Program-made: the position numbers and the translations under genes
NCBI GenBank assembly: GCA_016791445.1
Contig: JAEUMP010000016.1
Span: 186,001 to 250,000, forward strand
Direction: 5' to 3'
DNA length: 64,000 nt
Source: Hyphomonadaceae bacterium
GTDB taxonomy: Bacteria > Pseudomonadota > Alphaproteobacteria > Caulobacterales > Aquidulcibacteraceae
Shown: piece by piece, positions 52,126 to 61,073 of the stretch
Numbering within the stretch: the first letter of the stretch is position 1
Layout: the number at the start of each line of letters is the position of its first letter
The notes under the pieces: generated by a model
Database searches by the model: none
The model's input: the letters and a program-made list of their open reading frames with translations, nothing else
Told to the model about the DNA's origin: nothing

Positions 52126-52439
52126 CCAGAGAAGCGACGGTAATCGTTGGCGGAATTCGCCTTCACCGTTTCGTGCGATCCACAGGCAAGCGATATTACG
52201 ACCCCAACCATTGTTTTATTCACCCCTGTGGCTTATATGTTACTGGCAAGCCGCCGCTTATCCCCCTGGATCAGCGTCGTCCCCCCGCTGACGGATCCAG
52301 TGCGGCGGCTGCGCCGGATCGATCCCCTCCCGGCGCGCGCGCCTTCCAAGGCGCCAAGGACGCCCGGCTGCTTCCCCCGCAGCCGGGCGTCTCTCGTTTT
52401 CGGGGTGACAACCCCGCCCGGCTCGCCCACACCCCGGCC
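52126..52439. other. Intergenic region between lolA and xthA with a promoter-like pair and a terminator
   Basis: These 314 bases start with an AT-richer part. TTGTTT (52211-52216), 17 bases, then TATATG (52234-52239) resembles a promoter. A strong hairpin with a T-rich tail follows at 52360-52398, only 42 bases before the xthA start. No gene is visible. Confidence 0.45.
52360..52398 (+). terminator. Rho-independent terminator or attenuator upstream of xthA
   Basis: CGCCCGGCTGC (52361-52371) pairs with GCAGCCGGGCG (52379-52389) around a 7-base C-rich loop; TCTCTCGTTTTC follows. It may end the ftsK-lolA transcript, or attenuate a transcript started near 52245. Confidence 0.7.
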
Positions 52440-53231
52440 ATGCCCCACATTTCTGTCGCGACCTGGAACATCAACTCCGTACGGATTCGCACCGAACACA
52501 TCGCGCGCTTCGTCAGCGAACATCAGCCGGACGTCCTGTGCCTCCAAGAGATCAAGTGCCGGAACGAGGAATTCCCCCTGAAGGCGTTTTCCGCCATGGG
52601 GCTACGGCACCATCACATCGTCGGGCAGAAGGGTTCGCACGGCGTGGCGGTCGTCTCGAAGCATCCGCTTCAGCCAATCCAGGCGCCGAGCTTCTGTCCC
52701 CGCTCCGAGGCGCGCGTCTCGGCGGTTGGCGTGAAAGGGCTGACGATCCACAATCTCTATGTGCCGGCGGGCGGCGACGAGCCCGATCCCGCCATCAACG
52801 ACAAGTTTGCGCACAAGCTCGAAGTGCTCGCCCGCATGCGCAGCTTCTACGCCGCCGCCGCCCGGGATCAGGCGACGCTCGTCGTCGGTGACCTCAACAT
52901 CGCCCCAGGAGAGCACGACGTCTGGAGCCACGAGCAGCTTCTCAACGTCGTGAGCCATACCCCGGTGGAAACGGAGGGGCTGGAGGCTGTTCGCGTCGCC
53001 GGCGGCTTCATCGATGTCGCGCGCGCGCAAAAACCCGCGCCGGAAAAGCTCTACTCCTGGTGGAGCTACCGCGGGGACTGGAAGACCTCAAACCGCGGTC
53101 GGCGCCTCGATCATATCTGGGCGACGCCCGGCCTTGCCGATCGATGCGACCGCCTCGACTTCGTCGCTGCGCCGCGCGGCTGGGATCGCCCGAGCGACCA
53201 CATTCCGGTCATCGCCCGCTTCGCCCTTTGA
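52440..53231 (+). CDS. xthA: Exodeoxyribonuclease III (AP endonuclease)
   Basis: The enzyme cuts DNA at abasic sites and degrades 3' ends during base-excision repair. The protein has 263 residues from ATG 52440. Key residues are visible: N10 in WNINSVR, E37 in LQEIK, the GDLNIAP motif with Asp and Asn, and D253-H254 in RPSDHIPV. The long open frame before the ATG covers the terminator and is not coding. Confidence 0.94.
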   Translation: MPHISVATWNINSVRIRTEHIARFVSEHQPDVLCLQEIKCRNEEFPLKAFSAMGLRHHHIVGQKGSHGVAVVSKHPLQPIQAPSFCPRSEARVSAVGVKGLTIHNLYVPAGGDEPDPAINDKFAHKLEVLARMRSFYAAAARDQATLVVGDLNIAPGEHDVWSHEQLLNVVSHTPVETEGLEAVRVAGGFIDVARAQKPAPEKLYSWWSYRGDWKTSNRGRRLDHIWATPGLADRCDRLDFVAAPRGWDRPSDHIPVIARFAL

Positions 53232-53293
53232 GGTCGCGCCTCCCCACAGGGCGCGGACGGGTCTAGGGTTCTGCAACGCGCGGGAGATCCCGA

Positions 53294-53884
53294 ATGAATG
53301 CCGACCCCGACGACCGCGTGCCACACCCCGGCCCGCACCACCACTGTGAAGACGCGACCGCCCTCCAGCGCGCATTTGCGTGGGGCCTGAACGTCATCGT
53401 CATCTTGGCATGGATCGGTTTCATCACCGGCGTGCGCCTCTTCGTCGTCGGCGACTCCGCGCCGCCGGACGGCGAAGCGACATCGAAGTTGATCGGCCAC
53501 GGCATCGGTCTGCTCACGCTGACCGTTCCGGTCTGGCTCTACTTTTCCCTGATGGAATGGCGGTTCGGCTATTCCCTTGGCAAAGCGGCGCTGGGCCTGC
53601 GCGTAGTGGATCCAACGGGTCACTACCCTTCGCTGCCACGGTCGATGCTGCGTAACGCATTGTTGCTCGCGCCCTGGGAAATGGCGCATGCGGCGATGTG
53701 GTGGTCGCTTGGAACGCCGTTCCTGGACGCGCCGAGCGATACCACGTTTCTCGTTCTCGCTGCTGCGCTGGCGCTCGGGCTGGTCTGGTTCGTCTCGACT
53801 CTGGTGTGGCCGGGCCGTTCCCTGCACGACCGCCTCAGCGGCACCAAGGTGGTTCAGGTCGGCGTGCTCAGACCGGAAGCGTGA
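53294..53884 (+). CDS. RDD-family membrane protein
   Basis: The protein has 196 residues. After a His/Pro/Asp-rich start there are three to four membrane segments (NVIVILAWIGFITGVRLFVV, LLTLTVPVWLYFSLM, TFLVLAAALALGLVWFVSTL). RDD features include YSLGKAALGLRVVD and WPGRSLHDRLSGTKVV near the C-terminus. RDD proteins are often transport-related, but substrates are rarely known. It is convergent with the response regulator gene, with no gap. Confidence 0.85.
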   Translation: MNADPDDRVPHPGPHHHCEDATALQRAFAWGLNVIVILAWIGFITGVRLFVVGDSAPPDGEATSKLIGHGIGLLTLTVPVWLYFSLMEWRFGYSLGKAALGLRVVDPTGHYPSLPRSMLRNALLLAPWEMAHAAMWWSLGTPFLDAPSDTTFLVLAAALALGLVWFVSTLVWPGRSLHDRLSGTKVVQVGVLRPEA

Positions 53885-54574
53885 TCACACCTGCAGGCGA
53901 TAACCGCCGGTTTCGGTGATCAGCAGCTTCGGCGCTGTCGACTCCGGCTCGATTTTCTGGCGCAGGCGGTAGATGTGCGTCTCCAGCGTGTGCGTCGTCA
54001 CGCCGGAGTTGTAGCCCCAAACTTCGCGCAGCAGCTCCTCGCGCGGCACCGGCTTCAAACCAGCGCGATACAGATAGCGCAGGATCGACGTTTCCTTTTC
54101 GGTTAGTCGCACCTTCTTCCCGTCGGCGATGATGAGCGTCTTCGCGCCGGGGCGAAACTCATAGGGGCCGATCTGGAAGGCGGCGTCCTCGCTCGATTGA
54201 TGCGTGCGCAGATGTGCGCGGATGCGGGCGAGGAGGACATTGAACTTGAACGGCTTGGTGACGTAGTCGACCGCGCCGGCGTCGAGGGCCGTGATCGTCG
54301 ATGCATCGTCGCGCTCGCCGGTCAGCATCACGATCGGTGCGCTGACGCCTGCCTCGCGCATCTCGCGGCACAGAAGACGCCCGTCCGCATCGGGGAGCGT
54401 GACGTCGAGCAGGATGAGGCCCGCGCGCCCCTCGAGCGCCGCCGCCATGCCGTCACGGCCCGCCGCGACGCCCTCGGCCCGCAGGTCATCCTGCGCGGAC
54501 AACTGATCGACGAGCTCCTCGCGAAGGTCCGGATCGTCGTCGATAACGAGGATGGTCGTCTTGCGGTGCGACAT
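53885..54574 (-). CDS. OmpR-type response regulator
   Basis: The protein has 229 residues from ATG 54574. The receiver domain (residues 7-122) has acidic pocket D12-D14, phosphate acceptor D57 (LILLDVTLPDADG) and a YVTKPF lysine. The winged-helix output domain ends with VTTHTLETHIYRLRQKIEP...LLITETGGYRLQV. No histidine kinase gene is adjacent, so the regulator is an orphan in this window. Confidence 0.92.
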   Translation of the reverse strand: MSHRKTTILVIDDDPDLREELVDQLSAQDDLRAEGVAAGRDGMAAALEGRAGLILLDVTLPDADGRLLCREMREAGVSAPIVMLTGERDDASTITALDAGAVDYVTKPFKFNVLLARIRAHLRTHQSSEDAAFQIGPYEFRPGAKTLIIADGKKVRLTEKETSILRYLYRAGLKPVPREELLREVWGYNSGVTTHTLETHIYRLRQKIEPESTAPKLLITETGGYRLQV

Positions 54575-54637
54575 TGGTTCTCCGAAAGTCCGGTTCAGAG
54601 TAGCGTTCGGACGCGACAAACGAAACAGGAAGCGCAG

Positions 54638-55144
54638 ATGATCCTGCGAGCGACATCTGACGGCAGGTTCCGCTTCGGGGACATGTATACGCGTTGCGCG
54701 CTCGGCAAGGGCGGCGTGATCGCCGCCGGCGCAAAACGCGAGGGCGACGGCGCAAGTCCTCTCGGCGCATGGCCCATACGCCGGGTTCTGTGGCGGGCGG
54801 ATCGTGGTCCAATCCCAGATACGGCGCTGCCGGTGGCGCCTATCGCGCGCGATGACGGATGGTGCGACGCGCCGGAGGACCCCGCCTATAACAAGATCGT
54901 GAAGCACCCCTACCCGGCGTCCGCGGAGCGGCTCTGGCGGGACGATCACGCCTACGACATTGTCGTGGTGCTCGGCTATAACGATGCTCCGGTGGTTCCC
55001 GGCGCCGGCAGCGCGATCTTCTGGCACCTCGCCCAACCGGATTGGCGCGCGACCGAAGGATGCGTGGCGATCACCGAAAGCGACATGCGCGCGGCGCTCA
55101 GGCACGCCCGCATCGGCGACGCCGTCGAAATCGATCTCGCCTAA
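54638..55144 (+). CDS. L,D-transpeptidase catalytic domain protein
   Basis: The protein has 168 residues from ATG 54638. The YkuD-type active site ends in HLAQPDWRATEGCVAI, with catalytic C142 and the preceding histidine. The N-terminal part has GRFRFGDMYTRCALGKGGV and GDGASPLGAWPIRRVLWRAD, the usual early motif of this subfamily. No clear signal peptide is visible, which is unusual for a peptidoglycan cross-linking enzyme; export may use another route, or the start may be different. It overlaps the convergent YggS gene by four bases. Confidence 0.85.
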   Translation: MILRATSDGRFRFGDMYTRCALGKGGVIAAGAKREGDGASPLGAWPIRRVLWRADRGPIPDTALPVAPIARDDGWCDAPEDPAYNKIVKHPYPASAERLWRDDHAYDIVVVLGYNDAPVVPGAGSAIFWHLAQPDWRATEGCVAITESDMRAALRHARIGDAVEIDLA

Positions 55145-55797
55145 CCGCGCGCGCCGAACACGGCGGATCCGACACGCACCATCGTCGCGCCGAACCGGAT
55201 CGCCGTTTCAAAATCGCCGCTCATGCCCATGGACAGCGCTTCGAGCCCATTGCGTTCAGCGATCTTCTTCAGCAGCGCAAAATGCATCGCCGCTTCTTCG
55301 TCCGCCGGCGGTATGCACATCAGGCCAAGCACCCGCAGTCCGTACACGCGCTGCGCCTCGCCGATGAAGGCGTCCGCATCGCGCGGCGCGATCCCTGCTT
55401 TCTGTGGTTCTTCACCCGTGTTCACCTGGACGAGAATCTCGGGGCACGCGCCTACCTTCGCGGCCGCATCCGCGAGCGCTGCAGCGAGCCTGGGCCTGTC
55501 GAGACTGTCGATGGCGTCGAAGAACGCAACTGCCTCGCGCGCCTTGTTCGACTGAAGCGGTCCCACGAGACGCAAGCGAACATCCGGAAAGCGCGCGCGC
55601 AGAGGCGTCCAGCGCGCCATGGCTTCCTGCACGCGATTCTCGCCGAAATGCCGATGCCCCGCGAAAAGAACGGCCTCGACGCTCGCTTCAGGCTGTTGCT
55701 TTGATATGGCGACGAGGTCGATGTCCGCAGGAATGCGTCCGGCGGCGCGTGCGGCGTCAGCGATCCGCAGTCGGATGTCGTCGAGGGCTTTGGTCAC
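55141..55797 (-). CDS. YggS/PLPBP-family pyridoxal-phosphate homeostasis protein
   Basis: The protein has 218 residues from GTG 55797. The PLP lysine is K33 (LVAISKQQP), followed by HFGENRVQEAMARW, RLRLVGPLQSNKAREAV, LVQVNTGEEPQKAG and LSMGMSGDFETAIRFGATMVRVGSAVFG, all family landmarks. YggS proteins bind PLP without known catalysis and keep B6 and amino-acid pools in balance. It is divergent from the ThiE-like gene with 17 bases between starts. Confidence 0.92.
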   Translation of the reverse strand: MTKALDDIRLRIADAARAAGRIPADIDLVAISKQQPEASVEAVLFAGHRHFGENRVQEAMARWTPLRARFPDVRLRLVGPLQSNKAREAVAFFDAIDSLDRPRLAAALADAAAKVGACPEILVQVNTGEEPQKAGIAPRDADAFIGEAQRVYGLRVLGLMCIPPADEEAAMHFALLKKIAERNGLEALSMGMSGDFETAIRFGATMVRVGSAVFGARG

Positions 55798-55814
55798 GAG
55801 GAGCGAGTGAGCGC

Positions 55815-56414
55815 ATGGCGGGCGGTTCGGCAAGAGACCTGCGTCGCGCCGCCGCGCTGTTTCGGGGGCCTTCACACCTGCCCCGGCTCTGGTTCTTCAC
55901 CGATCCGATACGCACGCCAGACCCTGCCCGCATCGCGGCGCGCCTTCCCGTCGGCACGGCGGTTGTCTTTCGGCACTTCGGCGCGCGCGATCGGCGATGG
56001 AACGCGCTGGCGCTGCGGCGCACTTGTTCGGATCGCGACCTGACATTGCTGATCGGCGCCGACTGGCGGCTTGCAGAGGAAATTGCGGCGGACGGCGTTC
56101 ATCTGCCGGAACGGCTCGCCGCCGAGGCGCCGCGCCTGAAGGCCCGCCGTCCGGACTGGCTGGTCACCGTAGCGGCTCACTCGCGCGGGGCGGCCAGTGC
56201 AGCCGCCGGTGCAGACGCAATTGTCCTGTCTCCCGTCTATCCGTCGTCGAGTCCTTCGGCTGGCGCGCCGCTGACACTGTCTGTGGCGCGACGGATCGCG
56301 CGGGGCTTGCACCGTCCCTGCATCGCGCTGGGCGGCGTGAACCTGGAAAAGGCGCGCGAGCTCGCGGCGGCTGGCTTCGCCGGCATTGCGGGCATCGATC
56401 TGTTCAGAAACTGA
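55815..56414 (+). CDS. Thiamine-phosphate synthase-like (ThiE/TenI) protein
   Basis: The protein has 199 residues from ATG 55815. It has the TIM-barrel pattern of ThiE/TenI: LWFFTDPIRTPDPARIAARLPVGTAVVFRHF, LLIGADWRLAEEIAADGVHLPE, LVTVAAHSRGAASAAAGADAIVLSPVYPSSSPSAGAPLT, CIALGGVNLEKARELAAAGFAGIAGIDLF. The phosphate and pyrimidine sites differ from classic ThiE (phosphate-binding S-P-V-x-P-S-S is present), so it may be a TenI-like isomerase or a diverged synthase. No other thiamine gene is near and no TPP riboswitch is seen. Confidence 0.8.
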   Translation: MAGGSARDLRRAAALFRGPSHLPRLWFFTDPIRTPDPARIAARLPVGTAVVFRHFGARDRRWNALALRRTCSDRDLTLLIGADWRLAEEIAADGVHLPERLAAEAPRLKARRPDWLVTVAAHSRGAASAAAGADAIVLSPVYPSSSPSAGAPLTLSVARRIARGLHRPCIALGGVNLEKARELAAAGFAGIAGIDLFRN

Positions 56415-56421
56415 GGGCCGG

Positions 56422-56862
56422 TCAGAACCGGAATGCGGATTCCAGCTTCACGCCGGCAGCAGGCTCTTCTTCGGCGCGACGGGCGGCGCCCGGAGCGACA
56501 GGCTGCGGGGCGACGCTGACCCGACCGCCGACGCGCACGCTCGGCGTCACGCGAAAGAACGCGCCGACGGCGGCTTCTTCGCGCGGCGAAATGGCCTCCG
56601 CGCTCGACAGGCGTTCCTGCTCACCCAAATTCAGGGTCATCCCCCACCGGGCCGAGGGCGCGACCGGGGCGCCGGCGGCGCGCGGGTTCGCCGTGCTCCA
56701 GGACGGCGGCGGCTCAGAAACGCCAGAGCTGTAGGTGAAACGCTCGTACCAAGGGACTTCCGCTGCGACCGCGGTACGGTCGGCGCGGGTCTGCGCGCTG
56801 GCGACGCCGCTTGTCGCGACAACCGCAGCACCCATGACAGCAATGGCGAGACCGACCCGCAC
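56422..56862 (-). CDS. NtrZ-like periplasmic regulatory protein
   Basis: The 146-residue protein has a signal peptide (MRVGLAIAVMGAAVVATSGVASA). The mature part has VPWYERFTYSSGV, ARWGMTLNLGEQERL, AAVGAFFRVTPSVRVGGRVSVAPQ and the C-terminal AGVKLESAFRF. I recognise this as the NtrZ family of Caulobacter relatives, where NtrZ acts from the periplasm on the NtrY sensor kinase. The assignment is from memory of the pattern. It fits the suggested host group. Confidence 0.65.
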   Translation of the reverse strand: MRVGLAIAVMGAAVVATSGVASAQTRADRTAVAAEVPWYERFTYSSGVSEPPPSWSTANPRAAGAPVAPSARWGMTLNLGEQERLSSAEAISPREEAAVGAFFRVTPSVRVGGRVSVAPQPVAPGAARRAEEEPAAGVKLESAFRF

Positions 56863-57312
56863 GGGAAACCCCTTTACCCTTTCGCTACATATAGACGAGT
56901 CGTGCTCCGAAAGGAATGAATAACTGGTTACGACCGTGGCGATTCGAGGACCAACGAGCCGCGCCGTGACGGGTTCCAGCAGCCAGCAACCCCAAGGGGG
57001 CCATGGACTTCGTCAAATTCGAGACGCCCGGCCCCGGGCGACCCCGCGCCAACTCACCCGCCGTGCGTGTTCCCCGCGACACAGCCGCCGCAGCGGCGCC
57101 CTGAAACGCCCCCCGATCGCCCCGGTTTTTCGCACAGACCAAACTCTCGCCTTCATCCGGTGTTCCCTGCGGCTCGCACAGGGCTGCAGGCTCTGGGCGC
57201 GATCGGCCCGGCGGGCGTGCGAAAGACCGCCGCGAAGGGTTGCCGAACGTCAACGAAACGACCTAATTGCTGCCGGCCCGCCCAGCGGGCGCCGGGTTTC
57301 AGGGAGACACTC
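56863..57312. other. Intergenic region without a recognised gene
   Basis: This 450-bp stretch separates the NtrZ-like gene from the DUF3576 gene. Open frames in it are Arg/Pro/Gly-rich and look like shadows. I see no tRNA. A small GC-rich hairpin word (GCCCGC...GCGGGC) stands near 57281, shortly before the DUF3576 Shine-Dalgarno (AGGGAG). Confidence 0.45.
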
Positions 57313-57783
57313 ATGACGCGTCGCGGACGCATAGTCTGGCCGATCATGGTCGCATTCGCGGCGGCGGCCTCTTTGGGCGCGTGCGCATCCGGCGACAAGG
57401 GCAACCGGTCGAAAGACGAACGGCTCGTCTCGCGTGGCGGCGACGCCGGCCCGAACCAGATCGGTGTGAACAGCTTCCTGTGGCGCGCGGCCCTGGACAC
57501 GCTGTCCTTCATGCCGCTGGCTTCGAACGACCCGTTCGGCGGCGTCATCATCACCGACTGGCGGATCGACCCGAACGCGCCGACCGAGCGCTTCAAGATG
57601 ACCGTCTATATCCTCGACACTCGCCTGCGCGCCGACGGCGTGAAGGTGAACGTGTTCAAGCAAGTGAACGGCGTGAACGGCTGGGTCGACGCGCAGGTCG
57701 ATCCCGACACCCCGCTGCAGATCGAGAACGCCATCCTGACGCGCGCGCGCCAGCTGCGACTTTCGACGCTCGGCGAAAACTAG
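57313..57783 (+). CDS. DUF3576 lipoprotein
   Basis: The protein has 156 residues from ATG 57313, with AGGGAG upstream. A lipoprotein signal ends at the lipobox LGAC. Conserved blocks are INQIG-like [70 protein letters not shown], as in the DUF3576 family of alphaproteobacteria, which has no known function. A terminator follows, so it is not in the leuS operon. Confidence 0.9.
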   Translation: MTRRGRIVWPIMVAFAAAASLGACASGDKGNRSKDERLVSRGGDAGPNQIGVNSFLWRAALDTLSFMPLASNDPFGGVIITDWRIDPNAPTERFKMTVYILDTRLRADGVKVNVFKQVNGVNGWVDAQVDPDTPLQIENAILTRARQLRLSTLGEN

Positions 57784-57808
57784 ACCCGTCAGCATCGCGA
57801 CATTTGAG

Positions 57809-57846
57809 AAAGCGCGGAGCCAGCGGGTTCCGCGCTTTTTCTTTTC
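57809..57846 (+). terminator. Rho-independent terminator after the DUF3576 gene
   Basis: AAAGCGCGGA (57809-57818) pairs with TCCGCGCTTT (57829-57838), and a T-rich tail (TTTCTTTT) follows. Confidence 0.85.
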
Positions 57847-57884
57847 TGGCTACTAAGCCGCCTTCCCCTTCCGCCGAGCATCAG

Positions 57885-60521
57885 ATGGCCCGTTACAACC
57901 ACCGCGAAGTCGAACCCAAATGGCGCGCCGCCTGGGAAAAGGCCGGGCTCGATCGCGCGCTCTCGCCGGCGGACGCGAAGGGCAAGCCGAAGTATTACGT
58001 CCTCGAGATGTTTCCCTACCCGTCGGGACGCATCCATGTCGGCCACTCGCGCAACTACACGATGGGCGACGTGGTGGCGCGGTACAAACGGGCGAAGGGT
58101 TTCAACGTCCTGCATCCGATGGGCTGGGACGCCTTCGGGCTGCCGGCGGAGAACGCAGCGATCGAACGCGGCATCCATCCCGGCAAGTGGACGCGCGAAA
58201 ACATCGAGGCGATGAAGGGCCAGCTGAAACTGCTCGGCCTCGCCATCGACTGGGACCGCGAGATCGCGACCTGCGAGCCCGACTACTACAGGCACCAGCA
58301 GGCGCTCTTCCTCGCCTTCCTCGAAAAGGGTCTCGTCTTCCGCAAGAAGGCGAAGGTGAACTGGGATCCGGTCGACAACACTGTGCTCGCCAACGAGCAG
58401 GTGGTGGATGGCAAGGGCTGGCGCTCCGGTGCGCCCGTCGAGCAGCGCGAGCTGGAGCAGTGGGCGTTCCGCGTCACCGCCTACGCCGATGATCTCAATG
58501 ACGCGCTGAAGAACCTGGAACGCTGGCCGGAGAAAGTGCGTCTCATGCAGACGAACTGGATCGGCCGAAGCCAGGGCGCGCAGGTCTGGTGGCCGATCGT
58601 GGAAGCGCCGGCCTTCCTGCCGAAATCGGCGCCGGGCGAACCGAACCATGCGACCGATCCGATCGAGGTCTTCACCACGCGGCCCGACACGCTGTTCGGC
58701 GCGAGCTTCCTTGCCTTGGCGCCGGATCATCCGTTGACGAAAGCCATCGCCGAGCATCGCCCCGATGTGGCGGCGTTCATGGCGAAATGCGCGAGCCTCG
58801 GCACGTCCGAAGCCGACATCGAAAAAGCGGATAAGGAAGGCATCGATCTCGGCGTCCGTGTGCGCCACCCGTTCGATCCCGATTGGGTGCTGCCGGTGTA
58901 CGCCGCAAACTTCGTTCTCTCGACCTACGGTTCGGGCGCCATCTTCGGCTCGCCCGCAGGCGACCAGCGCGACCTCGATTTCGCCCGCAAATACGGGCTT
59001 CCGGTGAAGCCGGTGGTGCTGCCGCCGCGCGAAGATGCAGCCACCTACGATGTGAAGGACGTCGCCTATGTGGATGACGGCGTCATCTACAATTCGAAGT
59101 TTCTCGACGGCCTTTCGACGAAGGCGGCGATCGCACGCGCCATCGAGGAGCTCGAGAAGCTGCAGCTCGGCAAGGGCACGATCCAGTATCGCCTGCGCGA
59201 CTGGGGCGTTTCCCGACAGCGCTACTGGGGCTGCCCGATTCCGGTGATCCACTGCGCGGCGTGCGGCATCGTCCCCGTTCCTGCGAAGGATCTGCCGGTC
59301 ACGCTGCCGGAGGACGCGACCTTCGACAAGCCGGGCAATCCACTCGCACACCATCCGACGTGGAAGCATGTCCCCTGCCCGAAGTGCGGCAAGGCGGCGG
59401 AGCGCGAGACCGACACGCTCGACACGTTCGTGGATTCGTCGTGGTACTTCGCGCGTTTCGCCGATGCGAAGAACGAAAGCGCGCCGTTCGATCCGCAGAT
59501 CGCCGAATACTGGCTGCCCGTCGATCAGTATGTCGGCGGCGTCGAGCACGCCGTGCTGCACTTGCTTTATGCGCGCTTCTTCACTCGCGCGATGCGCGAT
59601 TGCGGATTGCTCGACCTGAAGAGCGGCGAGCCGTTCGCCGGGCTCTTCACGCAAGGCATGGTCACGCACGAGACATACAAATCGTCGGCGGGCAAATGGC
59701 TGCTTCCCGAAGAAGTAGAGCGAACCGCAACCGGCGCATTCGAGGTTGCGACGAAGGCTCCCGTCGAGATCGGCGCCATCGAGAAGATGTCGAAGTCCAA
59801 GAAGAACGTCGTCGATCTCGATGCGTTCGTGACGGACTTCGGCGCCGACGTGGCGCGCTGGTTTGTGCTCTCGGACTCGCCGCCGGAGCGTGACGTCGAA
59901 TGGACGGCCTCGGGCGTCGAAGGCGCATGGCGGTTCGTCGGCCGCGTCTGGGCGGGCGTGGAGAACCACGGCGGCCCCGCGCCGAAACCGGGCGACGCTG
60001 CGCCGGCGGGAGCCGATGCGGGCGCGGCGCTCGAACTCCGCCAGACCGCGCACCGCACGGTCGCGGCGATGGGCGACGACATCGAGGGCTTCCGCTTCAA
60101 CCGCGCTGTCGCGCGCGCCTACGAACTCGTCAACGCTATCCGCAAGCAGGATGGTTCGAATGATGCCGCTGTCGTGTGGGCGCGCGGCGAGGCGTTGCGC
60201 CTGCTGGCGCAGATCATCTCGCCCTTCATGCCGCACCTCGCCGAGGAGTGCTGGGCGACCCTCGGCCAGGAGGGTCTGCTGGCCGCCGCGTCGTGGCCAG
60301 TCGCGGATCCCGCGCTCGTCGCCGAGAGTACCGTCACCCTGCCCGTGCAGGTGAACGGCAAGCGGCGCGGCGAGATCGTCGTGGCGAAGGGTTCGGCGGA
60401 GGCGGATGTCCGCGCCGCCGCGCTCGCGCACGAGACGGTGCGGCCTTTCACCGACGGCAAGACCGTGTCCAAGGTGGTTGTCGTGCCCGACCGGATCGTG
60501 AATATCGTGGTCGCCGGCTGA
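57885..60521 (+). CDS. leuS: Leucyl-tRNA synthetase
   Basis: LeuRS charges tRNA-Leu. The protein has 878 residues from ATG 57885. The class I motifs are HVGH at 51-54 ([19 protein letters not shown]) and KMSKS at 634-638 ([14 protein letters not shown]). The editing domain lies between ([24 protein letters not shown]), and the zinc-like CPKCGK region is present. The C-terminal domain ends in [17 protein letters not shown]. It leads the operon leuS-lptE-holA. Confidence 0.97.
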   Translation: MARYNHREVEPKWRAAWEKAGLDRALSPADAKGKPKYYVLEMFPYPSGRIHVGHSRNYTMGDVVARYKRAKGFNVLHPMGWDAFGLPAENAAIERGIHPGKWTRENIEAMKGQLKLLGLAIDWDREIATCEPDYYRHQQALFLAFLEKGLVFRKKAKVNWDPVDNTVLANEQVVDGKGWRSGAPVEQRELEQWAFRVTAYADDLNDALKNLERWPEKVRLMQTNWIGRSQGAQVWWPIVEAPAFLPKSAPGEPNHATDPIEVFTTRPDTLFGASFLALAPDHPLTKAIAEHRPDVAAFMAKCASLGTSEADIEKADKEGIDLGVRVRHPFDPDWVLPVYAANFVLSTYGSGAIFGSPAGDQRDLDFARKYGLPVKPVVLPPREDAATYDVKDVAYVDDGVIYNSKFLDGLSTKAAIARAIEELEKLQLGKGTIQYRLRDWGVSRQRYWGCPIPVIHCAACGIVPVPAKDLPVTLPEDATFDKPGNPLAHHPTWKHVPCPKCGKAAERETDTLDTFVDSSWYFARFADAKNESAPFDPQIAEYWLPVDQYVGGVEHAVLHLLYARFFTRAMRDCGLLDLKSGEPFAGLFTQGMVTHETYKSSAGKWLLPEEVERTATGAFEVATKAPVEIGAIEKMSKSKKNVVDLDAFVTDFGADVARWFVLSDSPPERDVEWTASGVEGAWRFVGRVWAGVENHGGPAPKPGDAAPAGADAGAALELRQTAHRTVAAMGDDIEGFRFNRAVARAYELVNAIRKQDGSNDAAVVWARGEALRLLAQIISPFMPHLAEECWATLGQEGLLAAASWPVADPALVAESTVTLPVQVNGKRRGEIVVAKGSAEADVRAAALAHETVRPFTDGKTVSKVVVVPDRIVNIVVAG

Positions 60522-60542
60522 GCCGGGACCGAGGGGAACAAC

Positions 60543-61073
60543 ATGCGTTTTCTGGCGATCGCCCCACTGGTTGCTCTGGCGCTTACAGCGCTCACGGCCT
60601 GCGGGTTCAAGCCGATGTATGCGCCCGCCGGCGGCGACTCCGTGATCGGCGCGGTCGCGATCAACGAGATTCCGGGCAAGTCGGGCCACGCCTTCCGGAC
60701 CGAGCTGGCCAAGCTTCTCGGCGCAGAGCGCGGGTCGCCGACGGCGCGCCGGCTTGAGGTCGTGCTCACCGAACGCATAGCCGCCCTCGGCCTGCGCATC
60801 GACGAGTCCGCGACGCGTGCCGATCTCACGCTGACAGCCGACTATGTGTTCTTCGATGCTTCGGGCGTCGAACTGTTCCGGGGTGCGATCTCGCAGGTCG
60901 CGAGTTACGATATCCCCAGCGTCCCGACCGGCACGCCCGGCCAGATCTCGTCGTCAGCCTACGGCGAAATCGCCGCGCAGAACGACGCGCGCGAGCGCGC
61001 GGGCGCGATGCTGGCTGAGCGCATGCGGACAGAGTTGGCGCTGCGTCTGCGTCAGTCGCGCGCCACGCCATGA
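60543..61073 (+). CDS. lptE: LPS assembly lipoprotein LptE
   Basis: LptE plugs the LptD barrel that places LPS in the outer membrane. The protein has 176 residues. The lipoprotein signal ends at LTAC, then GFKPMYAP, the family signature. The remainder (RLEVVLTERIAALGLRIDESATRADLTLTADYVFFDASG) fits. It lies 21 bases after leuS and overlaps holA by four bases, the usual order in alphaproteobacteria. Confidence 0.9.
   Translation: MRFLAIAPLVALALTALTACGFKPMYAPAGGDSVIGAVAINEIPGKSGHAFRTELAKLLGAERGSPTARRLEVVLTERIAALGLRIDESATRADLTLTADYVFFDASGVELFRGAISQVASYDIPSVPTGTPGQISSSAYGEIAAQNDARERAGAMLAERMRTELALRLRQSRATP

Noticed and set aside
55750..55815. TPP riboswitch before the ThiE-like gene
   Set aside because: Only 17 bases separate it from the divergent YggS start, too little for a riboswitch.
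57789..60689. A 966-codon open frame on the minus strand opposite leuS
   Set aside because: It lies antisense to an unmistakable leuS, has a shadow-like Arg/Ala/His-rich composition and no domain; long antisense frames are common in GC-rich genes.
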